Source: Ramlibacter tataouinensis TTB310 (GTDB taxonomy: Bacteria > Pseudomonadota > Gammaproteobacteria > Burkholderiales > Burkholderiaceae_C). From it: 64,000 bases of DNA. Location of the stretch: positions 3,608,001 through 3,672,000 of the forward strand of contig NC_015677.1 in NCBI RefSeq assembly GCF_000215705.1. The letters are read 5' to 3'. Under the pieces are notes generated by a model. The model worked only from the letters and a program-made list of their open reading frames with translations. It searched no databases and was not told where the DNA came from. Positions 56,585 through 64,000 of this stretch are shown here, piece after piece (position 1 is the stretch's first letter; every line of letters starts with the position of its first letter). A program made the translations under genes and the position numbers.

Positions 56585-58620
56585 GGCAGGCAGGCCATGC
56601 CGACACCGGCGGCTCATCGTCCGCAGCCGTGGTGGCGCCGGTGGGCGCGGCCTACCCCGCGGGGGTGGGCGCACGCCGCAGCCTGCTGCGCGAGGAGCGC
56701 CATCCCAACGCGGTGACGGCGCCGCCGATCAACCGCGGCTCCATGGTGCCGCGGCCCTGGCGCGGCTTCTGGAACAGCCTGGGCACGGTGGGGCTGTCGG
56801 GCATGAACCGGCTGCTGTCGCCCGCGGCGCCCCGCACCGCGCGCCCGCCGCGCCAGGCCTGGGAGAGCGCGGCCGCGCGCCGGCGCGCCGTGTTCATGCT
56901 GATCACGGTCCTGAGCACCACGCTGGCCACGCTGCTGTTCGCCAACGCCCAGCCCAATTACGACAACGCCTGGCTGGAGTACGGCCAGATCGCGCTGTTC
57001 GCGGTGCTGTCCACCTGGGTGGTGACCGGTTTCGTCACCGCGTTGATGGGCTTCTGGGTGCAGCTGCGCGGCGACGCCCACACCCTGTCGGCCAGGTCGG
57101 TGCAGCACCATCCCATGAACCCCGAGGCGCGCACCGCCCTGATCATGCCGATCTGCAACGAGGACGTGGCCACCGTGTTCGCCGGCCTGCGCGCCACCTG
57201 CGAGTCGGTCGCCGCCACCGGCCACGTCCGGCAGTTCGACGTGTTCGTGCTGTCCGACAGCAACGATCCCGAAGTCCAGACGGCCGAGCGCACCGCCTGG
57301 GAGGAGTTGCGCTCGGCCCTGGCCGAGCACCCCAACCAGCCGCAGATCGAGGTCTACTACCGCCTGCGCAAGCGCCGCACGCACCGCAAGGCCGGCAACG
57401 TGGCCGACTTCTGCCGCCGCTGGGGCAAGGACTACCGCTACATGGTGGTGCTGGACGCCGACAGCGTGATGAGCGGCGACTGCATCGTGTCCATGGTCAA
57501 GCTGATGGAGGCGAACCCGCAGGCCGGCATCGTCCAGACCGCCACCCAGGCGGTGGGCCATGCGACGCTGCACGCGCGCGCCCAGCAGTTCGCCTCGCGC
57601 GTGACCGGCCGCCTGTTCACCCTGGGCATGCAGTTCTGGCAGCTGGGCGAGTCGCACTACTGGGGGCACAACGCCATCATCCGCGTGGCGCCCTTCATGG
57701 CGCACTGCGCGCTGGCGCCCATCCCCGGCCAGGGCGGCATGAGCGGCGGCATCATGTCGCACGACTTCGTCGAGGCCGCGCTGATGCGCCGCGCCGGCTG
57801 GCACGTGTGGCTGGTCTCCGACCTCACCGGCAGCTACGAGCAGCAGCCGCCGGACCTGCTGTCCGAGCTGCAGCGCGACCGCCGCTGGTGCCAGGGCAAC
57901 CTGCAGAACGCGCGCCTGATCGCCGAGCCGGGCATCCACCGGCTGCACCGCGCCATGTTCGCCATCGGCGCCATGTCCTACCTGTCGGCCCCGCTGTGGC
58001 TGGCCTTCCTGACCTTCGGCACGGCGCTGTGGATGGCCGGCGCGCGCGTCTCGCCCGACTGGCAGTCCGTGCCCGCCGAGCTGGTGGGCCTGTGGATCTG
58101 GACGCTGTGCCTGCTGTTCATGCCGCGCATCCTGGGCCTGGTGGCCGTGGTGCTGCGGCGCGAGCAGGCGGCCTTCGGCGGCGTGCGCGGCCTGCTGGGC
58201 AGCGCGGCGCTGGAGACCGCCCTGGCCCTGCTGCAGGCGCCGGTGCGCATGCTGGCGCATTCGCTGTTCGTGGTGGTGGCGCTGACCGGCCTGAAGCTGG
58301 AGTGGAAGTCGCCCCCGCGGGAGGCCTCGGGCCTGGGCTGGCGGCAGGCCGCCGAGCGGCTGGCGCCCCTGACCGCGGTGATCGGCGTGCTGGCCGCGGC
58401 GGTGGCGGTCGTGAACGCCAGCGCCGTGCTGTCGCTGCTGCCGGTGGCGCTGCCGCTGCTGCTGGCCGTGCCGCTGGCGGTGCTGACCAGCCATGTGGAG
58501 CTGGGCGGCCGCATGCGCGAGCGCGGCTTTCTGCTGATCCCGGAAGAGTCGCGTTCGCCGGCGGTGCTGAGCCGGGCGCGCCAGCACGCCGTGCATGCGG
58601 CGCGGCTGCGCGCCGCCTGA
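56548..58620 (+). CDS. opgH: Glucans biosynthesis glucosyltransferase H
   Basis: A 690-residue inner-membrane family 2 glycosyltransferase: TM segments near 110-175, a cytoplasmic catalytic domain with LSDSND, VVLDADSVM (the DxD), HDFVEA and the RDRRWCQGN QxxRW-type motif, then about six further TM segments. It polymerises glucose from UDP-glucose into periplasmic glucan and moves it across the membrane. The ATG at 56548 (MDQHHSSRRR) lies 37 bases inside opgG, so translation is coupled; the frame is open further back only as a shadow of opgG. The exact start is not certain. Confidence 0.92.
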   Translation: MDQHHSSRRRPLRQAGHADTGGSSSAAVVAPVGAAYPAGVGARRSLLREERHPNAVTAPPINRGSMVPRPWRGFWNSLGTVGLSGMNRLLSPAAPRTARPPRQAWESAAARRRAVFMLITVLSTTLATLLFANAQPNYDNAWLEYGQIALFAVLSTWVVTGFVTALMGFWVQLRGDAHTLSARSVQHHPMNPEARTALIMPICNEDVATVFAGLRATCESVAATGHVRQFDVFVLSDSNDPEVQTAERTAWEELRSALAEHPNQPQIEVYYRLRKRRTHRKAGNVADFCRRWGKDYRYMVVLDADSVMSGDCIVSMVKLMEANPQAGIVQTATQAVGHATLHARAQQFASRVTGRLFTLGMQFWQLGESHYWGHNAIIRVAPFMAHCALAPIPGQGGMSGGIMSHDFVEAALMRRAGWHVWLVSDLTGSYEQQPPDLLSELQRDRRWCQGNLQNARLIAEPGIHRLHRAMFAIGAMSYLSAPLWLAFLTFGTALWMAGARVSPDWQSVPAELVGLWIWTLCLLFMPRILGLVAVVLRREQAAFGGVRGLLGSAALETALALLQAPVRMLAHSLFVVVALTGLKLEWKSPPREASGLGWRQAAERLAPLTAVIGVLAAAVAVVNASAVLSLLPVALPLLLAVPLAVLTSHVELGGRMRERGFLLIPEESRSPAVLSRARQHAVHAARLRAA

Positions 58621-58629
58621 CGCCAGGAC

Positions 58630-59598
58630 CTACTCGATCCTCGCGCCGGAAGCCTTGACGATGGCCCCGGCGCTGTCCCAGTCGGCCTGCAGCAGTTTCT
58701 GGAACCCGTCCACGCCCATGGGCGCGGCCTCCACGCCCAGGTTGCTCAGCCGCTGTTGAACCGCCGGATCGGCCAAGGCCTTCTGCACCGCCGCGTTGAG
58801 GCGCTCCACTTCGGCCCGGGGCGTGCCGGCCGGCGCCAGCAGCCCAAGCCACGAGTCGAATTGGTAGCCCGGCACGCCGGCTTCGGCGACGGTGGGCAGC
58901 TCGGGCAGGAACTTGGAGCGCTGCATGCCGGTGTAAGCCAGCAGCCGCACGCGCCCGTCCTGCCGGAAGGGCAGGATGCCGATGAGCGACGAAGTGACGC
59001 CCTGCACCCGGCCGGCCAGCAGCTCGTTGACGGCGTCGCCGGTGGACTTCATGGGCACGTGCTGCATCTGCACCCCGGCCTTGGCCAGGAAGAAAGCCAT
59101 GCCCAGGTGGGTGGCGCTGCCGTTGCCGGCGGAGGCGTAGTTCAACTGGCCGGGCCTGGATCTGAGCAAAGCCACGTACTCCGCCATCGTGGTGGGGCCG
59201 AGGCTGGACGGCGCCGCGATCACGTAGCCGGAATTGCCGAGATAGCTCACGCCCACGAAGTCTTTGATCGGGTCATAGGGCAGCTTGCTGTAGAGATGGC
59301 CAGCCAGCGTGTGGCTGGCGGCGGCCAGCACCAGCGTGTTGCCGTCGGGCGCCGCCTTGGCCACCGCGTTGGTGCCGACCGAGCCGCCGGCACCGGGCCT
59401 GTTTTCCACGATGACGCTGGCGCCCAGGAGTTGGCCGAGCTCGGCGTTGAAGGTGCGCGCCACCGTGTCCTGCACCGCGCCGGGGCCGAACGGCACCACG
59501 ATGCGGATCACGCGCTGGGCCAGGGCTGACGAGGGCGCGGCCACCGCGGCGGCCAGGACCAGAGCGGCGGCGGTGCCACGGAACCAGGTGCTGTGCAT
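58630..59598 (-). CDS. Bug-family tripartite tricarboxylate transporter substrate-binding protein
   Basis: A 322-residue periplasmic binding protein with a signal peptide (1-27, cleavage ALAQ-R) and the Bug signatures: IRIVVPFGPG, VENRPGAGGSVG and the NYASAGNGSATHLG turn. Bug proteins are greatly expanded in Burkholderiales and bind small acids, amides or aromatic compounds, often without a fixed membrane partner. It lies 10 bases downstream of an M20 amidohydrolase gene, so the ligand may be an N-acyl amino acid or its product; that is inference. Confidence 0.92.
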   Translation of the reverse strand: MHSTWFRGTAAALVLAAAVAAPSSALAQRVIRIVVPFGPGAVQDTVARTFNAELGQLLGASVIVENRPGAGGSVGTNAVAKAAPDGNTLVLAAASHTLAGHLYSKLPYDPIKDFVGVSYLGNSGYVIAAPSSLGPTTMAEYVALLRSRPGQLNYASAGNGSATHLGMAFFLAKAGVQMQHVPMKSTGDAVNELLAGRVQGVTSSLIGILPFRQDGRVRLLAYTGMQRSKFLPELPTVAEAGVPGYQFDSWLGLLAPAGTPRAEVERLNAAVQKALADPAVQQRLSNLGVEAAPMGVDGFQKLLQADWDSAGAIVKASGARIE

Positions 59599-59608
59599 GG
59601 AAAGCTCC

Positions 59609-60802
59609 TCAGGGTTGGGCCAACCACCGCTGCGCCAGCCGCACGAAGTAGCTGGCGCCGATGGGGATGATCTCGTCGTTGAAGTCGAACGAGGTGTTGT
59701 GGATGATGCAAGGTCCGGGCCCGTGGTCCGGCAGGCGGTGGCCGCCATCGCCGTTGCCGATGAAGGCGTAGCAGCCCGGCTTGACCCGCAGCATGTGGGC
59801 GAAATCCTCCGCGCCCATGACAGCCGGGTAGTGCTCGTCCACCATCGCATCGCCCACCACCTCGCGCATCGCGTCCGCGGCGAAGCGCGCCTGCGCTTCG
59901 TGGTTGACCACCGGCGGCGAGGCGCGCCGGAAGAACACATCGGCGGTGCAGCCGTGCGCCTGGGCGATGCCGCCGGCCAGCCGGCGCAGCCCCTCCTCGA
60001 TGCGGTCGAGCGCGTCGACCGAGAAGGTGCGCACGGTACCGCCCACTGCCGCCGTGTCCGGGATCACGTTGGGCGCGTCCGAACCCTGCAGCTGGGTCAC
60101 TGCCAGCAGTGCCCGCTCGGTGGAATTGACGACCCGCGGCACCAGCGACTGCAGCTGCTGGGCGAGGTCGATCGCGGCGCCGACCGGGTCGATGCCGGTG
60201 TGCGGCATCGACGCATGGGTGCCGCGGCCGGTCAGGGTCACGCGCCAGGTGTTGCTGGAGGCCATCAGCGCGCCGTGGTTGAGCGCGAAGCCGCCGACGT
60301 TGCCGATCGGGAAGTTGTGCAGCGCGAACACCGCGTCGCAGGGGAAGCGCTCGAACAGCCCGTCCTCGATCATCTTGAGCGCGCCCGCCTTGCCCATCTC
60401 CTCGGCCGGCTGGAAGATGAAGTTCACCGTCCCGCTGAAGTCCCGCGCGCGCGAAAGATGCCAGGCCGCGGCCAGCAGCATCGTGGTGTGCCCGTCGTGG
60501 CCGCAGGCGTGCATGCGGCCGTCGTGCCTGGAACGGTGCGGGAAACGGTTCTCCTCCTGCAGCGGCAGGGCATCGAGGTCGGCGCGCAGGCCGATCGCGC
60601 GCGGGCCGTCGCCGCAGCGCAGGACGCCCACGACGCCGGTGCCGGCGATGCCGGTGTGGACCTCGATCCCCCACTCGCTCAGCAGCTCGGCGACGAGCTT
60701 GGAGGTGCGGTGCTCCTCGAAGCCGAGTTCCGGATGGGCATGGATGTCGCGGCGCAGCGCGACGAAGCGGGAGACGTCCGCGAAAGAGTCGACGATCTTC
60801 AT
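59609..60802 (-). CDS. M20-family amidohydrolase (hippurate hydrolase type)
   Basis: A 397-residue di-metal hydrolase: RRDIHAHPELGFEE near residue 18, metal ligands HACGHDGH (around 100), PAEEMGKAGA, and HTGIDP. It cleaves N-acyl amino acids (hippurate, N-acetyl or IAA-amino acid conjugates); the substrate is open. First gene of a two-gene unit with a Bug binding protein. No signal peptide, so cytoplasmic. Confidence 0.9.
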   Translation of the reverse strand: MKIVDSFADVSRFVALRRDIHAHPELGFEEHRTSKLVAELLSEWGIEVHTGIAGTGVVGVLRCGDGPRAIGLRADLDALPLQEENRFPHRSRHDGRMHACGHDGHTTMLLAAAWHLSRARDFSGTVNFIFQPAEEMGKAGALKMIEDGLFERFPCDAVFALHNFPIGNVGGFALNHGALMASSNTWRVTLTGRGTHASMPHTGIDPVGAAIDLAQQLQSLVPRVVNSTERALLAVTQLQGSDAPNVIPDTAAVGGTVRTFSVDALDRIEEGLRRLAGGIAQAHGCTADVFFRRASPPVVNHEAQARFAADAMREVVGDAMVDEHYPAVMGAEDFAHMLRVKPGCYAFIGNGDGGHRLPDHGPGPCIIHNTSFDFNDEIIPIGASYFVRLAQRWLAQP

Positions 60803-60863
60803 GGCGGGCCAGTATAGGAGCCGCCTTGCCGATGCGCTGGGGTGCTGGCGCGCCGGCTGCGCC

Positions 60864-62228
60864 TCAGAACGGCGGCTTGGGCATGCCTTTCATGCCGCCC
60901 ATGCGCTTCATCATCTTCATCAGGCCGCCGCCCTTCATCTTCTTCATCATGCCCTGCATCTGATCGAACTCGTTGAGCAGCCGGTTCACCTCCTGGACCT
61001 GCACGCCGGCGCCGGCGGCGATGCGGCGCTTGCGGGTGGCCTTGATGAGGTCGGGCTTGCGCCGCTCCAGCGGCGTCATGCTGCAGATGATCCCCTCCTT
61101 GCGGCGGATGTCGCGCTCGGCCTTGTCCATGTCGACCTGGCCGGCCTTGGCCTGCATCTGCGCCGGCAGCTTGTCCATCAGGGTGGCCAGGCCGCCCATC
61201 TGTTTCATCTGCTGGATCTGCGAGAGGAAGTCGTTGAGGTCGAAACCCTCGCCGCTCTTGACCTTGGCCGCCAGCTTCTGCGCGGCCTCCATGTCGACGC
61301 CGGCGGTGACCTGCTCGACCAGCGCGACGATGTCGCCCATGCCCAGGATGCGCCCGGCGTGGCGCTCGGCGTCGAACACCTCCAGCCCGTCGATCTTCTC
61401 GGACACGCCGGCGAACTTGATGGGCGCGCCCGTGATCTGCCGCACCGACAGCGCGGCGCCGCCGCGCGAGTCGCCGTCCATCTTGGTCAGCACGATGCCG
61501 GTCAGCGGCAGCGCCTCCCTGAACGCCTTGGCGGTGTTGACCGCATCCTGGCCCTGCATCGCGTCCACCACGAACAGCGTCTCGACCGGCTTGAGCGCGG
61601 CATGCAGCTCCTTGATCTCGCGCATCAGCGCCTCGTCGATCGCCAGCCGGCCGGCGGTGTCGACCAGCAGCACGTCGAAGTACTGCCGGCGGGCGTGGTC
61701 CAGCGCGGCGCGGGCGATGTCCAGCGGCTTCTGGTCGGGCGAGCTGGGGAACCACTCGGCGCCGGCCTGCCGGGTCACTGTCTTGAGCTGCTCGATGGCC
61801 GCGGGGCGGTAGACGTCGCCGGAGACGGTGAGCACCTTCTTCTTGCGTTTCTCGATCAGGTGCTTGGCCAGCTTGGCCGTGGTGGTGGTCTTGCCGGCGC
61901 CCTGCAGGCCGGCCATCAGGATCACCGCCGGCGGCTGGGCCGCCAGGTTGATGTCGGAGACGCCCTCGCCCATGGTGGCGACCAGCTCGCGGTTGACGAT
62001 GCCCACCAGCGCCTGGCCGGGGTTGAGCGAGCCCACCACCTCCTGGCCCAGCGCCTTGTCCTTCACGCGGGCGACGAAGTCGCGCACCACCGGCAGCGCC
62101 ACGTCGGCCTCCAGCAGGGCCATGCGCACCTCGCGCAGCATGTCCTGCACGTTGGATTCGGTGATGCGCGCCTGGCCGCGCATTTCCTTGACCAGGCGGG
62201 AGAGTTTGTCGGAGAGGGCGGAGGCCAT
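60864..62228 (-). CDS. ffh: Signal recognition particle protein Ffh
   Basis: A 454-residue SRP GTPase: N domain, G domain with GLQGAGKTT (107-115), DTAGRLAIDE, TKMDGDSRGG, and a C-terminal Met-rich M domain (MKKMKGGGLMKMMKRMGGMK) that binds signal peptides and 4.5S RNA. The ATG at 62228 matches the usual N-terminus. Divergent from the CcsA-like gene across 71 bases. Confidence 0.97.
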   Translation of the reverse strand: MASALSDKLSRLVKEMRGQARITESNVQDMLREVRMALLEADVALPVVRDFVARVKDKALGQEVVGSLNPGQALVGIVNRELVATMGEGVSDINLAAQPPAVILMAGLQGAGKTTTTAKLAKHLIEKRKKKVLTVSGDVYRPAAIEQLKTVTRQAGAEWFPSSPDQKPLDIARAALDHARRQYFDVLLVDTAGRLAIDEALMREIKELHAALKPVETLFVVDAMQGQDAVNTAKAFREALPLTGIVLTKMDGDSRGGAALSVRQITGAPIKFAGVSEKIDGLEVFDAERHAGRILGMGDIVALVEQVTAGVDMEAAQKLAAKVKSGEGFDLNDFLSQIQQMKQMGGLATLMDKLPAQMQAKAGQVDMDKAERDIRRKEGIICSMTPLERRKPDLIKATRKRRIAAGAGVQVQEVNRLLNEFDQMQGMMKKMKGGGLMKMMKRMGGMKGMPKPPF

Positions 62229-62299
62229 GGGAAAAAGCCTTAGTGATGCGCCTTGCGAACGCTTCGGCGGGCGCCGGGCAAGGGCTAAACTGCGGGACC

Positions 62300-63115
62300 A
62301 TGATTCTAGCCAGTGCGTCCCCGGCGAGCGTGGCCCTGGCACTGGCTGCCGCGGCGGCCTATGCCGTGCCGGCCGCGGCCGCGCCCCGGCTGTCCGAGCG
62401 CGGGGCGCGGCTGGCATTGTGGGCGGCCTGGCTGCTGCACGCCGTGGTGCTGGGCTGGACCTTGCTGGGCCTGGGACAGCCGCAGGGGCCGCGTTTCGGT
62501 TTCGCGCCCGCGCTGTCGGTCACGGCCTGGCTGGTGCTCACGGTGTACGCGATCGAACGCCAGCTGTTCCCCCAGCTGCAGGCGCGCTGGGTGCTGGGTG
62601 CCCTGGGCGCGGCGGCCATCCTGCTGGCACTGGTGTTCCCCGGCACGCCGCTGCACGTCAGCGCGTCGCCCTGGCTGCCGCTGCACTGGGCCCTGGGCAT
62701 CGCCTCCTACGGCCTGTTCGCGGCGGCGGTGGTCCATGCCTGGCTGATGCGCCGCGCCGAAAAGCAGATCCGGCAGGCCAGCGACGCCCAGGCCGGCGTG
62801 CCGCTGCTGACGCTGGAGCGGCTCACCTTCCGCTTCGCGGGGGCCGGCTTCGTGCTGCTGTCGGCCACGCTGCTGGCCGGGCTGCTGTTCGGCGAGGCGG
62901 TGTACGGCCCGGGCCGTCCCTGGCGCTGGGACCACAAGACGGCGTTCTCGGTGATGGCCTGGCTGGCCTTCGCGCTGCTGCTGGTCGGGCGCGCGCGCTT
63001 CGGCTGGCGCGGCCGCACCGCGGTGCGGGTGCTCTACACCGGCTCGCTGCTGCTGCTGCTGGCCTACGTGGGCTCGCGTTTCGTGATCGAAGTCGTGCTG
63101 GGGCGCGCGCTGTGA
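62300..63115 (+). CDS. CcsA-like cytochrome c assembly / YpjD-type membrane protein
   Basis: A 271-residue protein with eight hydrophobic segments and the CcsA-domain traits: LPLHWALGIASYGLFAAAVVHA and WDHKTAFSVMAW, whose histidines could bind haem. It lacks a tryptophan-rich WWD-like loop, so it is nearer to the YpjD/CorE group than to true CcsA. In other Burkholderiales a similar gene stands between ffh and pilS. The GTG of the next gene overlaps its stop by four bases. Confidence 0.82.
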   Translation: MILASASPASVALALAAAAAYAVPAAAAPRLSERGARLALWAAWLLHAVVLGWTLLGLGQPQGPRFGFAPALSVTAWLVLTVYAIERQLFPQLQARWVLGALGAAAILLALVFPGTPLHVSASPWLPLHWALGIASYGLFAAAVVHAWLMRRAEKQIRQASDAQAGVPLLTLERLTFRFAGAGFVLLSATLLAGLLFGEAVYGPGRPWRWDHKTAFSVMAWLAFALLLVGRARFGWRGRTAVRVLYTGSLLLLLAYVGSRFVIEVVLGRAL

Positions 63116-63354
63116 AGTACCTGGTGCTGCTCGGCATCCTGCTGGTGGTGTATCTGCTGTGGCGCGCGCAGCGCGGGCGCGAGGCGCGTGAAGCGCCGCC
63201 GCAGGCGCCGGCGCCGACGGCCGCGTCAGGCCTGCCGCAGGACATGGTGCGCTGCCCGGTATGTGCCCTGCACCTGCCCAAGTCCGATGCCGTGCCCGGC
63301 CAGCATGGCCGCCTTTATTGCAGCGCCGACCACCGGTTGCTGGGCGACCGCTAG
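63112..63354 (+). CDS. PP0621-like small membrane protein with Cys motif
   Basis: An 80-residue protein: one TM segment (2-17), a basic/Pro-rich linker, and a C-terminal CPVC ... YCSADH motif that could bind zinc or another metal. The family (PP0621) has no known function. The GTG start overlaps the previous stop (GTGA); the pilS-like gene follows 11 bases downstream, so all three are probably one transcript. Confidence 0.75.
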   Translation: MKYLVLLGILLVVYLLWRAQRGREAREAPPQAPAPTAASGLPQDMVRCPVCALHLPKSDAVPGQHGRLYCSADHRLLGDR

Positions 63355-63365
63355 CAAGGCATCCC

Positions 63366-64000
63366 ATGGGCGGCCCCTCCACCGTCGCGCCCTGGGCCGA
63401 CCTGTCCACCCCCTCCGAGCCCCTGGCCGAGGATTCCGCCTTCTTCCGCCTCTGGCGCGGCTTCGGCACCGCGCGGGTGGCGGTGGCCGCCGTCCTGCTG
63501 GCCCTGCTGGGGGCGATGTTCGCGATGGGGCCGCCCAGCCCGGACCACCACTGGCTGCTGGGCCTGTGCGCCACCTACTTCGCCGCCACCGTCGCGGTGC
63601 GGCTGTTCACGCGGCCCCTGGCGCCCGGGCGCCAGGCGCATCTGCGCTGGGTGCCCACCATCGGCATCGACCTGCTGGCGATCTCCGCGCTGCAGTACCT
63701 GCAGGCCGGCGGACTGAACTACTCGCCGTTGTTCGCCATCCCGGTGCTGATGGCCTCGGTGCTGGGCTCGGTGCTGCTGGCTTTCGGAACCGCCGCGGCC
63801 GTCACCTTGCTGCTGCTGGCCGACGCCTGGCTGCTGTCGCTGCAGGCCGATCCCGCGCCGCGCTTCCTGCAGGCCGGGCTCACCGGGTTCGGCTACTTCG
63901 CGCTGGCCCTGCTGGCCAACCAGCTGGCGGTGCGGCTGGCGCGCGAGGAGAAGAGGGCCCGCCTGAGCCAGCGCGCGGCCCGCCTGCAGGCCCAGGTGAA
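63366..64000 (+). CDS. pilS: Sensor histidine kinase, PilS-type (5' part; continues past window)
   Basis: 211 codons without a stop to the window end. A soluble head of about 30 residues (FFRLWRGFGTARV), then six hydrophobic segments (about 36-195), then a charged helix (LAREEKRARLSQRAARLQAQ) that should lead into PAS/HisKA domains. This layout and the position after ffh and the CcsA-like gene match PilS, partner of the sigma-54 regulator PilR in pilin control. The catalytic part is outside the window, so the call rests on topology and context. Confidence 0.7.
   Translation, partial: MGGPSTVAPWADLSTPSEPLAEDSAFFRLWRGFGTARVAVAAVLLALLGAMFAMGPPSPDHHWLLGLCATYFAATVAVRLFTRPLAPGRQAHLRWVPTIGIDLLAISALQYLQAGGLNYSPLFAIPVLMASVLGSVLLAFGTAAAVTLLLLADAWLLSLQADPAPRFLQAGLTGFGYFALALLANQLAVRLAREEKRARLSQRAARLQAQV

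Overview
The window is gene-dense chromosomal DNA, very GC-rich (about 70% by eye). It has short intergenic gaps, many 1-4 bp stop/start overlaps, and no insertion sequence, phage gene, integrase, CRISPR array or rRNA. Gene content and order point to a betaproteobacterium of the order Burkholderiales, most like the Comamonadaceae (Ramlibacter/Variovorax-type). The main clues are the dusB-fis-purH operon, the yqgE-ruvX-pyrR-pyrB-pyrC' block, the rubredoxin-pilGHIJ-chpA cluster, a Bug-family binding protein, and ffh followed by a CcsA-like gene and a pilS-like kinase. This assignment is inference from gene order; no marker gene was compared.

Layout. 1-3.8 kb: the end of an unidentified gene with a good terminator, a di-haem cytochrome c, then a moxR / small membrane protein / GNAT / CoxE-like (VWA) operon. 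3.8-7.7 kb: tRNA-Arg(CCT), an outer-membrane barrel, and a probable operon of a PQQ-type sugar dehydrogenase lipoprotein, a di-haem cytochrome and a DUF4198 protein. 7.7-10.5 kb: divergent ferric-iron ABC permease and ATPase genes around a Fur-box-like site. 10.6-15.1 kb: yqgE-ruvX-pyrR-pyrB-pyrC'-plsC on the minus strand. 15.1-16.6 kb: photolyase. 16.6-26.5 kb: type IV pilus chemosensory system (pilG, pilH, pilI, pilJ, a 1992-residue ChpA) headed by a rubredoxin. 26.6-28.9 kb: thiD-like and hemL. 28.9-35.5 kb: an Asp-box lipoprotein and a complete N-acetylglutaminylglutamine amide (NAGGN) osmolyte cluster (asnO, ngg, M42 peptidase). 35.6-38.5 kb: dusB-fis-purH. 38.6-45.9 kb: a YqaA-like membrane protein, ychF, a MOSC protein, a UbiH-type hydroxylase, dsbC, an M61 peptidase and a DUF3108 protein. 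45.9-49.4 kb: part of the phenylacetate pathway (paaK, paaI, paaG) divergent from a paaF-like hydratase across a perfect palindrome. 49.4-58.6 kb: tRNA-Met, a periplasmic protein, miaB, a GlrK/QseG/GlrR-type two-component system, and opgG-opgH. 58.6-64 kb: a Bug binding protein with an M20 amidohydrolase, ffh, a CcsA-like protein, a PP0621-like protein, and the start of a PilS-type kinase cut by the window end.

The strongest regulatory observation lies between glrR and opgG. Two perfect TGTC-N10-GACA sites (the pattern known for enterobacterial GlrR), a perfect IHF consensus and a sigma-54 -24/-12 element stand in order in front of opgG. The GlrK-QseG-GlrR system encoded directly upstream therefore probably controls osmoregulated periplasmic glucan synthesis, through an enhancer partly inside the regulator's own gene. 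Other points of note are a dihydroorotase homologue that has lost its metal-binding histidines, a GAFTDA variant in GlrR, and a tRNA-Arg with an acceptor-stem mismatch and no encoded CCA.
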